Made by a program: the position numbers and the translations under genes. From Asanoa ferruginea (GTDB lineage Bacteria; Actinomycetota; Actinomycetes; Mycobacteriales; Micromonosporaceae): 64,000 bases of DNA. This document shows positions 49,539-57,026 of the stretch, one piece after another (position 1 is the first letter of the stretch; the number at the start of each line of letters is the position of its first letter). Where the stretch lies: the NCBI RefSeq assembly GCF_003387075.1, contig NZ_QUMQ01000001.1:2480001-2544000 (forward strand). Reading direction: 5' to 3'. The notes below the pieces were generated by a model that saw only the letters and a list, made by a program, of their open reading frames with translations, was not told where the DNA came from and searched no databases.

Positions 49539-50061
49539 GCAGGTCGGCGCCACCGACGGCTAAGGCCAAGGAAACTCGGCACATATTTGCTCCGGGGTCG
49601 GGCCCCGGACACCCCACGTTGCGGTGGTTGCCGCCGACGAGTTCAGGGCTGGAGCAGGTGGCGAAGCTCAGCCAGTGGTCGTCCTGGACGGTCGGCCCTG
49701 CGCAGGTTTGGCGCTCCACCTGGCCGGAGCCGAACCGGTCAGCCCGGGCGTCGGTGGTCACCTCCACCCGCCCGTCAACTGCGACCGCGTAGCTGGTGGT
49801 GAAGGGGTCGCCTTCCACAGTGGGACGCGTGATGACCAGTCGGGCCGGTCGCCGAGCCCCGGCGGCGTCGATGACGCATTGCAGCACGGAGGCTGGCACG
49901 TTCTGGCCAAGGCGGAGGCTGAGTGCGCCGCAGTCTTGCGTATCCAGCTCGACCGGAGGTTCGGACGGCGGGGCGGTCGGCCTGGCCGCCGGGATCGGCT
50001 CGGCCGTACAGCCGGCCAGAAGCAGTGTGGCGGCCAACGCGATGAGTCCGTTGTTCCTCAT
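49525..50061 (-). CDS. Putative lipoprotein
   Basis: 178 residues. Lipobox LLLAGC with Cys18 follows a hydrophobic segment (LIALAATLLL), then a Pro/Ala-rich spacer and a small domain with four Cys (DCGALSLRLGQ, VLQCVID, RQTCAGPTVQ and FATCSSPELV). The C-terminal about 35 residues (GGNHRNVGCPGPDPGANMCR onward) are encoded by hairpin repeat copy B in antisense, so the original stop may have been lost when the repeat arrived. Family not recognised. Confidence 0.7.
   Translation of the reverse strand: MRNNGLIALAATLLLAGCTAEPIPAARPTAPPSEPPVELDTQDCGALSLRLGQNVPASVLQCVIDAAGARRPARLVITRPTVEGDPFTTSYAVAVDGRVEVTTDARADRFGSGQVERQTCAGPTVQDDHWLSFATCSSPELVGGNHRNVGCPGPDPGANMCRVSLALAVGGADLLTTP
49574..49630. repeat. 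Hairpin repeat copy B
   Basis: 57-base element similar to 48944-49000 in the same orientation: ACTCGGCA..., TGCTCCGGGG, hairpin CCGGGG-TCG-GGCCCCGG, ACACCCCACGTT, then GGTGGTTG. It overlaps the 3' end of the lipoprotein gene. Confidence 0.65.
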
Positions 50062-50185
50062 AGCCGGTTGGACTTCGGTCTGGCTGGTGTGGTTCCGCGC
50101 CCTGCCCGGCGTGGCCGAGCGGGTGGCGCCGGCGTTTCCGCGATACGGGCCCCGAGGCTTGCTGTGACGGCGCCGCGACGTAGCG

Positions 50186-50191
50186 TAAAAT
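50186..50191 (+). promoter_or_regulatory. -10 box of leaderless transcript
   Basis: TAAAAT six bases before GTG 50198, no ribosome site. Confidence 0.55.
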
Positions 50192-50197
50192 TGCCGC

Positions 50198-51889
50198 GTG
50201 TCTCTACCGGTGCTTGTCGCCGTTGACCAGGACGCGGGCGCGCTTCGCGACGTTGAGCGGGAGTTGCGTGACCGCTATGGGCGGCACTATCGCGTCATGA
50301 GCTTCGGCTCGCCGGCCCAGGCTCAGGGCTGTCTCGAAGAGCTCTCCAGGTCCGGGGATGAAGTCGCGCTGGTGCTCTCGGGACAGCGGGCCTCACCAGA
50401 CGGCATCGAGTTGCTGGAGGTGGCGCGTCGGCTGCATCCGCACGCCAAGCGTGGGCTTGTGATCGCCTGGGGCGATTGGGGTGAGCGGGAGACCGGCCGG
50501 GCGATCTTCGACTCGATGGCTCGCGGCCGCATCGACCATTACGTGCTGCGGCCGTCGGGGCCGCCAGACGAGGCGTTTCACCACTCGATCTCGAGCTTGC
50601 TCCTCGGGTGGGCAGACGCCCGGCGCGCTATGCCCTACACCGTTCATATCGTCGGCGAGTCCTGGTCGGGCCGGGCCTACGAGCTGCGCAACGCGCTCGG
50701 CCGCTGTGCGATCCCGCATTCGTTTTGCCTGGCCGACTCTGATGCTGGGCGCACCCTGCTCGCCGACGTTGATGAGCGGGAACCGCTCCCGCTCGTCATC
50801 TTTCCGAACGGCAAGGTTCTGAAGAACCCCAGCAACGCCGACCTCGCACGGGCCGCCGGCTCCACGGTGAACCCGGACCGGATCGATTTCGACCTCGTCA
50901 TTGTCGGCGCGGGGCCGGCTGGTCTGTCGGCCGCTGTGTATGGGGCATCGGAAGGGTTCAGCACTCTGGTCGTCGACGAGGGCGGCATCGGTGGGCAGGC
51001 GACGTCCAGCTCACTGATTCGCAACTACCTCGGCTTTCCGCGCGGGGTCAGCGGGCGGCGGTTGGCGCAGCGGGCGTACGACCAGGCCTGGATCTTTGGG
51101 GCCAATTTCGCGTTCATGCAAAGAGTGACGGGCCTTCGGCGCGAGGGCGACGGGCTTTCGGTGACCCTTTCCGACAGCGGCCGGGTGCGCGCCCGAGCGG
51201 TGTTGATTGCGATGGGTGCTGACTATCGCCGGTTGGCCGTCCCGGCGCTCGAGGCGTTGAACGGCGCCGGTGTGTTCTACGGCGGTCCAACGTCCGAGGC
51301 GCCGGCGATGGCTGGCCGCGACGTTTTCGTGCTCGGGGGTGCCAACTCGGCCGGACAGGCCGCGGTCTACCTCGCTCGTTACGCGCGGCGCGTCACCCTC
51401 GTGGTCCGGGGTGCGTCACTCGACGTGGGAATGTCGCACTATCTGGTCCGCGAGGTCGAGGCGACACCGAATGTGGCGGTCCGGCTTGGCACCGAGATCG
51501 TCGGCGGTGGCGGCAACGGTTCGCTGGAGCACCTCGTGCTCCGCCAGGTCGCCGACGGAAGCGAGGAGACCGTCGACGCGGATGGCCTCTTCCTCATGAT
51601 CGGCGCCAACCCACACACCGAGTGGTTGCCACCGGAGATCGAGCGCGACGCGCAGGGCTTTCTTCTTACCGGCGACGAGGTTCGTGGGTGGTCGCTCGCG
51701 CGGCGTCCGTTCCTCCTCGAGACGAGCGTGCCCGGAGTCTTCGCCGCCGGCGACGTTCGGCACGGGTCGGTCAAGCGGGTGGCCTCGGCGGTCGGCGAGG
51801 GTTCGATCGCGATCCAGCTGCTGCACGACCTGTTCGCGGCGGACCGGTTGCAACCGAGCGGTTCCTCACGCACGGTCGATGCGGAGTAG
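50198..51889 (+). CDS. REC - glutaredoxin-like - thioredoxin-reductase-like fusion protein
   Basis: 563 residues in three parts. 1-140: receiver-like domain (VLVAVDQDAGALRDVERELR) whose expected phospho-acceptor region reads ALVLSGQRASPDG, with no Asp in the acceptor position. 145-228: a glutaredoxin/thioredoxin-like domain (ESWSGRAYELRNALGRCAIP, then LPLVIFPNGKVLKNPSNADL) lacking CxxC. 230-550: thioredoxin-reductase-like flavoprotein with FAD site VGAGPAGLSAAVYG, GGQA, NADPH site LGGANSAGQAAVYLA and AAGDVR. The usual redox CATC is replaced by GGPTSEA. It should bind FAD and NAD(P)H but cannot do classical disulphide reduction. Similar proteins are annotated as fused response regulator/thioredoxin reductase. 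Function unknown. Confidence 0.85.
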   Translation: MSLPVLVAVDQDAGALRDVERELRDRYGRHYRVMSFGSPAQAQGCLEELSRSGDEVALVLSGQRASPDGIELLEVARRLHPHAKRGLVIAWGDWGERETGRAIFDSMARGRIDHYVLRPSGPPDEAFHHSISSLLLGWADARRAMPYTVHIVGESWSGRAYELRNALGRCAIPHSFCLADSDAGRTLLADVDEREPLPLVIFPNGKVLKNPSNADLARAAGSTVNPDRIDFDLVIVGAGPAGLSAAVYGASEGFSTLVVDEGGIGGQATSSSLIRNYLGFPRGVSGRRLAQRAYDQAWIFGANFAFMQRVTGLRREGDGLSVTLSDSGRVRARAVLIAMGADYRRLAVPALEALNGAGVFYGGPTSEAPAMAGRDVFVLGGANSAGQAAVYLARYARRVTLVVRGASLDVGMSHYLVREVEATPNVAVRLGTEIVGGGGNGSLEHLVLRQVADGSEETVDADGLFLMIGANPHTEWLPPEIERDAQGFLLTGDEVRGWSLARRPFLLETSVPGVFAAGDVRHGSVKRVASAVGEGSIAIQLLHDLFAADRLQPSGSSRTVDAE

Positions 51890-52693
51890 CACGCTCTTCG
51901 CGCTGGCGGTCGGGTCGTCGGCGAACCGGGCGAACAGGCTGATGCGTGCCGGGGTCCCCGGGGTGCGCAGGTCGTAGTTGAGGACGTGCGACGCGAACGC
52001 TCCGGTGCGCGGCAGGACGTTCGGTGGGCCGAAGGTGTCGTCCAGGTCGCGCCGGGTCAGCGTGCCGGCGGGGAAGCGCAGTTCGACGCTCGCCATGCTG
52101 AGTTCGCCGGCGTCGACCAGGCATTCGCTGGCACCCAGCGGCGGCGGGTTCGTCGGGATGCCGAGAGCGCTGTGGATCTCGGCCGCGCTTCCGGTTGCCA
52201 CCGAGCAGAGCCTTACGGCCATAGCCTGTAGCCCGCCGACCACCGACCGCGGATCGGGCGTGACGGTGTGTGCGAGGAAGGGCTCGAAGAAAGCCCGGAG
52301 GCGGGCGAGCTCGGGGCTTTCCGGGTCGACGCCCCGTGCGTAGATCGCGACGCCCTCGCCGGCCTGTCGCGCGGCGTCGCCGAAACGCTGCTGGGCGCGG
52401 AGCAGCTTCGCGTAGAACAATTTGTGCGTGCCCAGAATGACGGGCTGAACGGGCGTCGCTTGCTCTCCCGATCGGATCGCCTGGGTGATCCGGTGCTCAC
52501 TGCGTAGCTCGTCGCCGAGCTCCAGCCACAGCGACGCGACGGACGCATAGATGTCTGCCCCATCAGCGTCCAGGCCGGCGAGCCTGGCATCCGCGGCGGC
52601 GACGAGTTCGAGTGCGTGCGCCCGATCCTTCTTCACCCGCAGTTGGACCCGGGCTTCGGTGACCAATGCCGCGACGGGCGCTCGCTCGGTCAT
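51866..52693 (-). CDS. Unrecognised protein with helical N-terminal half
   Basis: 275 residues. The N-terminal half (about 1-130) is helical and TPR-like (ALELVAAADARLAGLDADGA, LWLELGDELRSEHRITQAIR and ARQAGEGVAIYARG). The C-terminal half contains CLVDAGELSMASVELRFPAG and DLDDTFGPPNVLPRT, possibly a beta domain. AAGGG precedes ATG 52693. It overlaps the end of the flavoprotein gene by 24 bases on the opposite strand. No family recognised and no signal peptide. Confidence 0.7.
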   Translation of the reverse strand: MTERAPVAALVTEARVQLRVKKDRAHALELVAAADARLAGLDADGADIYASVASLWLELGDELRSEHRITQAIRSGEQATPVQPVILGTHKLFYAKLLRAQQRFGDAARQAGEGVAIYARGVDPESPELARLRAFFEPFLAHTVTPDPRSVVGGLQAMAVRLCSVATGSAAEIHSALGIPTNPPPLGASECLVDAGELSMASVELRFPAGTLTRRDLDDTFGPPNVLPRTGAFASHVLNYDLRTPGTPARISLFARFADDPTASAKSVLLRIDRA

Positions 52694-52714
52694 CCGTCCG
52701 CCCTTTCGAGTCGG

Positions 52715-53002
52715 CTAGGCGGCGTTGGGGTGGGGTCGGAAGGTGATATCGAGATCTGCTTCCAGCGCCGCCGCGATTCGGGCCAGCAACGGCACCGTGG
52801 GTGTCGCTCCGCCGGATTCCAGGCGGGAGAGTTGCGGCTGCGTCATGCCGGCTCGGCCAGCCAGCTCGGCCTGGGTCAGACCGATTTCGGTGCGACGGTC
52901 ATAGACCATCTGGCCGAGGAGGAGTGCCGCGCGCGCCTCTTCGTAGGCAGCCGCGTGCTCGTCAGCGCCGGTCCGCTCCCAGCGGCTGTGACGTGGCGTC
53001 AT
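52715..53002 (-). CDS. XRE-family antitoxin (HigA-like)
   Basis: 95 residues. The C-terminal helix-turn-helix (IGLTQAELAGRAGMTQPQLS, then RLESGGATPTVPLLARIAAA) is preceded by a helical segment (YEEARAALLLGQMVYDRRTE) typical of HigA-type antitoxins. AGGAAA precedes ATG 53002. It starts 22 bases after the toxin gene, the toxin-first order of higBA. It probably represses the operon from the inverted repeat at the toxin promoter. Confidence 0.88.
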   Translation of the reverse strand: MTPRHSRWERTGADEHAAAYEEARAALLLGQMVYDRRTEIGLTQAELAGRAGMTQPQLSRLESGGATPTVPLLARIAAALEADLDITFRPHPNAA

Positions 53003-53024
53003 TTTCCTGCCCCTTCCACCGTGC

Positions 53025-53396
53025 TCATTGCCACTTCCGTTCGTAGACCTCGGTTGCCGGCGCGTGGTCCTCATGCCCTGCTTCACAGGTTTGCTGGGCG
53101 GCGATCGCCCGCATGACTTCGGCTCGCTGCACCTGGCGGGTCTTTTGAAACACGGTCAACAGCACCACCCTTGCTGCTGGAGCAAGCCAATAGCTGATCC
53201 GCACGGACGATCTATCGAGGTGGAACCGCAGCTCGCGGGTCTTGCCGCCGAGGTGACGCGAGTATGGCTCGCTGAGCGTCTCCGCTCGCTCGGCCAGGAT
53301 GTCCGCCATCGCCTCGACCTTCGCGTATTCCGTGAGGCGCAGCGTCTCGAGCCAGTCGCGTAGTTCTGGCTCCAACTCGATGGCGTAGCGCCGCAC
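53025..53396 (-). CDS. RelE/HigB-type toxin
   Basis: 123 residues. Family pattern: FYRT-like replaced by YAIELEPELRDWLETLRLTE, then LAERAETLSEPYSRHLGGKT, RELRFHLDRSSVRISYWLAP and VVLLTVFQKTRQ, a phage-derived Gp49-like/HigB fold that cleaves ribosome-bound mRNA. The FQKT motif and basic residues are intact, so it may be active. GTG 53396 lies 8 bases after a perfect TATAAT, with no ribosome site: leaderless. The first gene of the operon. Confidence 0.88.
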   Translation of the reverse strand: MRRYAIELEPELRDWLETLRLTEYAKVEAMADILAERAETLSEPYSRHLGGKTRELRFHLDRSSVRISYWLAPAARVVLLTVFQKTRQVQRAEVMRAIAAQQTCEAGHEDHAPATEVYERKWQ

Positions 53397-53404
53397 AGAC
53401 CCAG

Positions 53405-53423
53405 ATTATACCGTCCTTGGTAT
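53405..53423 (-). promoter_or_regulatory. HigBA promoter with overlapping inverted repeat
   Basis: TATAAT on the minus strand (53405-53410) overlaps the inverted repeat ATACC-n6-GGTAT (53408-53423), the expected position for autorepression by the antitoxin. Confidence 0.65.
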
Positions 53424-53435
53424 GTTGGGCACCCC

Positions 53436-54074
53436 TCAGCGGCGGGAGAAGAGGATTCCGCCGAGGCGGCTTTCGGGGGAGGCCAGGGTCATTCGTGCCT
53501 CGGTTGCGAAGCCGGCCTCGCCCAGCCACGACTCGAGCTGATCCGGTTGGCGGCGGTGGACGTGCACCTTCATGGGGTGGCCGCCGTAGCCTTCCGTTTT
53601 CAGCCGCGTGTCGTCGCCGACGTGGAAGCTCAGCAGCAGCGGGGCGCCGGGGCGCAGGACGCGGTGGAAGTGTGCGAAGACCGTCGCCACCTCGTCGTCC
53701 GGGATGTGGATCAGCGAATACCAGGCGACCAGCCCGCCGAGCGAGGAGTCCTCAACGGCCAGGTCGGTCATCGAGCCCACCGAGAACGTCAGGCTTGGAT
53801 GGTCGCGCCGGGCGATCGAGATCATTTCGGGCGAGAGGTCGGTCCCGAAGGCGTCGACCCCGAGGGTGTGCAGGTAAGCCGTGAGACGACCCGGTCCGCA
53901 GCCCACGTCGGCGACCGGGCCACCACCGCCAGCCTCCACCAGGGAGGCGAACAGGCCCAGCATCGCGCGCTCGTAGGGCGACGAAGCCAGCAGACCCCGC
54001 ACCTGGTCGGCGTAGCTGGCCGCGACCGTGTCGTAGGACCTGCGCGTGTCGGCCAACCAGTCCGGGTCTACCAC
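53436..54074 (-). CDS. SAM-dependent methyltransferase
   Basis: 212-residue class I methyltransferase. YDTVAASYADQV near the start, SAM-binding VADVGCGPGRLTAYL, acidic FGTDLSPEMI, LGGLVAWYSLIHIPDDEV and LRPGAPLLLSFHVGDD. The end (HRRQPDQLESWLGEAGF) is typical of small-molecule methyltransferases. Substrate unknown. GTG 54074 overlaps the stop of the upstream gene by 7 bases, so the two are cotranscribed. Confidence 0.9.
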   Translation of the reverse strand: MVDPDWLADTRRSYDTVAASYADQVRGLLASSPYERAMLGLFASLVEAGGGGPVADVGCGPGRLTAYLHTLGVDAFGTDLSPEMISIARRDHPSLTFSVGSMTDLAVEDSSLGGLVAWYSLIHIPDDEVATVFAHFHRVLRPGAPLLLSFHVGDDTRLKTEGYGGHPMKVHVHRRQPDQLESWLGEAGFATEARMTLASPESRLGGILFSRR

Positions 54075-54538
54075 CAGTTGAGGGGCTTGTCGTCGGCGTC
54101 GAAGACGTTGGCGAAATACCAGGAGGAGCCCGGGGTCGACTCGGACCAGGTCGTCAGAGCACCCTCGATCGCGTTGAAGGTGGCGGTGACCGGGACCGTC
54201 ACGACCAGGAAGTGCAGGTCGGGCGGCGACTCCACCAGCGCGCCGAGTGGCTCCATCGACGTTCGCAGGGTGTCCAAAGCGGCACTGGATCGGGCTTCCG
54301 GCTGCAAATAGGCGACCGCTGCCACGTTTCCGCCGCGCTCATCGACCTCGAGACGTCCGTCGGGGGCCACGGACACCACGTCGCGAGCGGCGCAGCCGAG
54401 GGCCAGGCCAGGCGTGCCGAGCAACCGATAGCGCGCGCCGCCCAGGTGCTCGGCGGGGACCATCTCGAAGACCGGTTCCCCGGCCGAGGTGTCACCCGCC
54501 CAGAGGCGAACGTGATCGTCGTGCACCTCAGCGGCCAT
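54068..54538 (-). CDS. DUF4265-like protein
   Basis: 156 residues resembling DUF4265: RLWAGDTSAGEPVFEMVPAE, YRLLGTPGLALGCAARDVVS and SSWYFANVFDADDKPLNWW. These proteins are small, soluble and of unknown function. TAGTGT (54547-54552, minus strand) is 8 bases before ATG 54538, so leaderless translation is likely. First gene of a two-gene operon with the methyltransferase. Confidence 0.7.
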   Translation of the reverse strand: MAAEVHDDHVRLWAGDTSAGEPVFEMVPAEHLGGARYRLLGTPGLALGCAARDVVSVAPDGRLEVDERGGNVAAVAYLQPEARSSAALDTLRTSMEPLGALVESPPDLHFLVVTVPVTATFNAIEGALTTWSESTPGSSWYFANVFDADDKPLNWW

Positions 54539-54600
54539 GACCCCGCACACTACGCGCAACGGCCCCGGTCCGAGGACCAGGGCCGCAGCGAAAGGAAGGC

Positions 54601-55551
54601 TCAGGCGGGGTTGCGGCGGAACCGCACGACGCTGTCGATGATGATCCAGAGCACGGTCAGGATGGTGACCGCGACGGACACGTTCGCGACGGTGTCGAGG
54701 TTGTCGGGCTGGCTGAGCCATTCGAAGCGGGCCACGAACTCGGGGCTCAGCAAGCGATCAGTGAGCAGCAGCCAGCACACCGGGACGGCGAACGCGCTGT
54801 TGACCAGGGCGTTGGCGCCGACCAGGGGCCAGGTCCAGCGACCGGTCCGGTATTTAACAACCTCCACGGCCAGGTTGGCGACCAGAACGACGATCAGGAA
54901 CGGCAGCCAGAAGCTCCACAGTGCGGGGTCGAGGAGCGGCACGCTTCCGCCGCCGTCGCGGGCCGGGATGAACGACCAGAAGTGTTGGATCGGCAGGTAG
55001 GCGATCACCAGCACGAGCCAGCCGATCGCCGCGGCGGTGTCGGGCAGGGTGATCTGGCGGTTGGGGTGGTCGCGGGGTAGCCGGTCGACCGTCCACTCCG
55101 GCAGGTTGAGCGCCGTGTTGGTGCGCTCCAGGATCGCGAAGACCAGCGTGACCCAGAAGGCGATCTGCACGCCGGTCTGGATGGCCGCCGAGATGCCGGC
55201 GCCGACCGCCTCGCCCGGCTCACCGTCGGCCGCCTTCACCAGGCCGACCACCACACCCACGGTCGCGGGCACCGAGCTGAGCAGCACCTTGAGGAGCCGC
55301 TCCCAGACCAGGTAGTAGGTCGGGCCGATGAGCTGCAACCGGCGGTCGCTGTAGCGGGCCGCGAGCTGAGCGGGGTTGCCGAGCTCGGTCAGCACCGCAC
55401 GCTCGGCCGCGTCGGCATCCTCGCCGGCCGACGTGCGGCCCTCGATCATGTCCTCGATGGAACCGCGCAGCTCGGCGGCGATCTCGTCCCGGCGCTGGGC
55501 GGGAACCGAGCGCAGGGTCGCGCCGACGTAGCGGTCGGTCAGGGAGGTCAT
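54601..55551 (-). CDS. Membrane protein with HAAS-type N-terminal domain, paired with PadR
   Basis: 316 residues. The N-terminal 75 residues (DRYVGATLRSVPAQRRDEIA, then AERAVLTELGNPAQLAARYS) are the HAAS/permease-prefix domain that commonly accompanies PadR regulators. About six membrane helices follow (for example GWLVLVIAYLPIQHF and LPFLIVVLVANLAVEVV). The ATG overlaps the PadR stop (ATGA), so both are made together. It probably acts as a membrane sensor or anti-regulator for the module; the signal is unknown. Confidence 0.88.
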   Translation of the reverse strand: MTSLTDRYVGATLRSVPAQRRDEIAAELRGSIEDMIEGRTSAGEDADAAERAVLTELGNPAQLAARYSDRRLQLIGPTYYLVWERLLKVLLSSVPATVGVVVGLVKAADGEPGEAVGAGISAAIQTGVQIAFWVTLVFAILERTNTALNLPEWTVDRLPRDHPNRQITLPDTAAAIGWLVLVIAYLPIQHFWSFIPARDGGGSVPLLDPALWSFWLPFLIVVLVANLAVEVVKYRTGRWTWPLVGANALVNSAFAVPVCWLLLTDRLLSPEFVARFEWLSQPDNLDTVANVSVAVTILTVLWIIIDSVVRFRRNPA

Positions 55552-55889
55552 CGGTCCACTCCTTCGATCAGTGCGGTCATGGAGGTCTGCACGTCGGCCA
55601 TGTCGGTGAGCAGGCGGGTCAGCACCGTCTCGCCCTCGTCGCTGGTCCGGTAGAACTTGCGCGGTCGCTTTTCTTCGGTGTTCCACTCGCTGGTCAACAG
55701 CCCCTGCTCCTCCAGCCGGCGAAGCAGCGGGTAGAGCGTGTTGGCGTCGACAGGGAAGCCGTTGTCGGTCAGGTGCTGCAGCAGGGCGTAGCCGTAGTCG
55801 GGTCGGCGCAACGCGACCAGGCTCGCCACCACGACGGTGCCCCTGCGCAGCTCTTGGAGGTGGATCCGCAGGATCTCATCGGTTGGCAT
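55548..55889 (-). CDS. PadR family transcriptional regulator
   Basis: 113-residue PadR-type winged helix: RRGTVVVASLVALRRPDYGY, LLQHLTDNGFPVDANTLYPL and LRRLEEQGLLTSEWNTEEKR, with the conserved LYPLLRRLE recognition helix. The C-terminal helix mediates dimerisation. ATG 55889 is 7 bases after TATCGT: leaderless. A 15-bp inverted repeat directly upstream of the -10 is the likely autoregulatory operator. Coupled to the membrane protein downstream. Confidence 0.93.
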   Translation of the reverse strand: MPTDEILRIHLQELRRGTVVVASLVALRRPDYGYALLQHLTDNGFPVDANTLYPLLRRLEEQGLLTSEWNTEEKRPRKFYRTSDEGETVLTRLLTDMADVQTSMTALIEGVDR

Positions 55890-55896
55890 GGGTTAC

Positions 55897-55917
55897 ACGA
55901 TAGTGTGTGCCACACAC
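55897..55917 (-). promoter_or_regulatory. PadR promoter and operator
   Basis: -10 TATCGT on the minus strand (55897-55902) abuts GTGTGTG-C-CACACAC (55903-55917), a perfect odd-length inverted repeat. Confidence 0.65.
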
Positions 55918-56017
55918 CATTGTCTAGAGGCACATCATGATGGTGTACGACAACAGTGTGGTCAGACGTGACCCGGTGCGCCGAGCCCGGCCTAAGGTCG
56001 AGGCTGGGGGTATCGCC

Positions 56018-56584
56018 ATGGTCGAATCGATCCGCCGGCTGCCCGGCGACAAGGCTTACCGCGTACTCGAATCAGGTCCGACGATCTTGGTTTCGACCCG
56101 CAACAAGGCCGGCCGCACCGACCTGATGACCGTCGGCTTCCACATGGTCGTCTCGCACGAGGGCGTGCTGGCCGCGGTCATCTCGCCCGGCGACTTCTCG
56201 CAGCGGTCGCTCGCCGAGACCGGCGAATGCGTGATCGGCGTGCCAGGCGTCGACCTGGCGGAGAAGGTGGTCGACATCGGCAACTGCTCGGGCTACGACG
56301 TCGACAAGTTTGACCACTTCGGGCTCACCCCGGGCGACGGTGACCGCGTCGCGGCGCCGCTGGTCAACGAGTGTCTGGCCAATGTGGAGTGCACCGTGCT
56401 CGATGACTCGCTGGTCAGCGACTACGGCGGGCTGGTGCTCCTCAACGCCGAGCAGGTCTGGGTCAACACCCGGCGCCAGGAGCACCGCACCTTCCACCAC
56501 AACGGCGACGGCACCTTCAACGCCGACGGCGAGTTCCTCGACCTGCGCGAGCGGATGGTGCTGTGGAAGGAATACCAGACCTAA
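56018..56584 (+). CDS. Flavin reductase-like (FMN-binding) protein
   Basis: 188 residues: YRVLESGPTILVSTRNKAGR, TVGFHMVVSHEGVLAAVISP, SLAETGECVIGVPGVDLAEK and ECTVLDDSLVSDYGGLVLLN are the split-barrel flavin reductase pattern. It likely binds FMN and reduces it or a small substrate with NAD(P)H. ATG 56018 is used because homology starts there (GGGGG 7 bases upstream); an in-frame ATG at 55937 would add an unrelated 27-residue tail. Monocistronic. Confidence 0.88.
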   Translation: MVESIRRLPGDKAYRVLESGPTILVSTRNKAGRTDLMTVGFHMVVSHEGVLAAVISPGDFSQRSLAETGECVIGVPGVDLAEKVVDIGNCSGYDVDKFDHFGLTPGDGDRVAAPLVNECLANVECTVLDDSLVSDYGGLVLLNAEQVWVNTRRQEHRTFHHNGDGTFNADGEFLDLRERMVLWKEYQT

Positions 56585-56588
56585 GCGC

Positions 56589-56948
56589 TCACCAGATCAC
56601 CACGGCGCCACTGGCGGACCGCGCCCGCGCGATGGCCAGCACGATGTTGCGCACCCGCCGCTCGATGAAGTCCGGCTCCCGACCGACCGACGCCGACACA
56701 TAGCCCAGGTTGTCGAGCAGCAGCGCGCAGTCGGCGTCGAGGGCGTCCAACTCCGCACCGGTCTCGGCGTAGACGTCTTCGGTCGCCAGCAGCGGCAGCA
56801 TCCTGGCGCCCAGCGCCACCACGCACGGCGCGCCGTAGATGCCGGTGCGCGCCGACGTCGGGCCGGCCAGGTCTGATCCCGGCGGGCCATCGAGAAACAC
56901 CATCTCACCGGCCGGACCGCGGACGTACGCGTGCACCAGGAGGCTCAT
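56589..56948 (-). CDS. Unrecognised 119-residue protein
   Basis: 119 residues with a compact, mixed composition (LVHAYVRGPAGEMVFLDGPP, ALGARMLPLLATEDVYAETG and ALLLDNLGYVSASVGREP). It is soluble, with no recognised family. GAAGGA precedes ATG 56948 by 9 bases. It faces away from the ArsR operon, so the tandem inverted repeats between them may also affect it. Confidence 0.65.
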   Translation of the reverse strand: MSLLVHAYVRGPAGEMVFLDGPPGSDLAGPTSARTGIYGAPCVVALGARMLPLLATEDVYAETGAELDALDADCALLLDNLGYVSASVGREPDFIERRVRNIVLAIARARSASGAVVIW

Positions 56949-56977
56949 CGCCGTCGATCCTTCCATATGGTCGCGAG

Positions 56978-57019
56978 CACAACTAGGCGGTTGCACAACC
57001 GATGAGTTGTGGATAGGGT
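56978..57019 (+). promoter_or_regulatory. ArsR operon promoter with two tandem operators
   Basis: CACAAC-n6-GTTG (56978-56993) and CACAAC-n6-GTTGTG (56994-57011, perfect) are spaced 16 bases apart, followed by -10 TAGGGT (57014-57019) 7 bases before GTG 57027. The arms repeat the same sequence, indicating two binding sites for one regulator, probably the ArsR protein. Confidence 0.65.
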
Positions 57020-57026
57020 CGGAGAC

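Noticed and set aside
47455-54600. A downstream copy of the tRNA-Gly 3' end marking an att site
   Set aside because: No matching GGTTCGATTCCCGTCACCCGC-type segment was found by eye; the element boundary cannot be defined.
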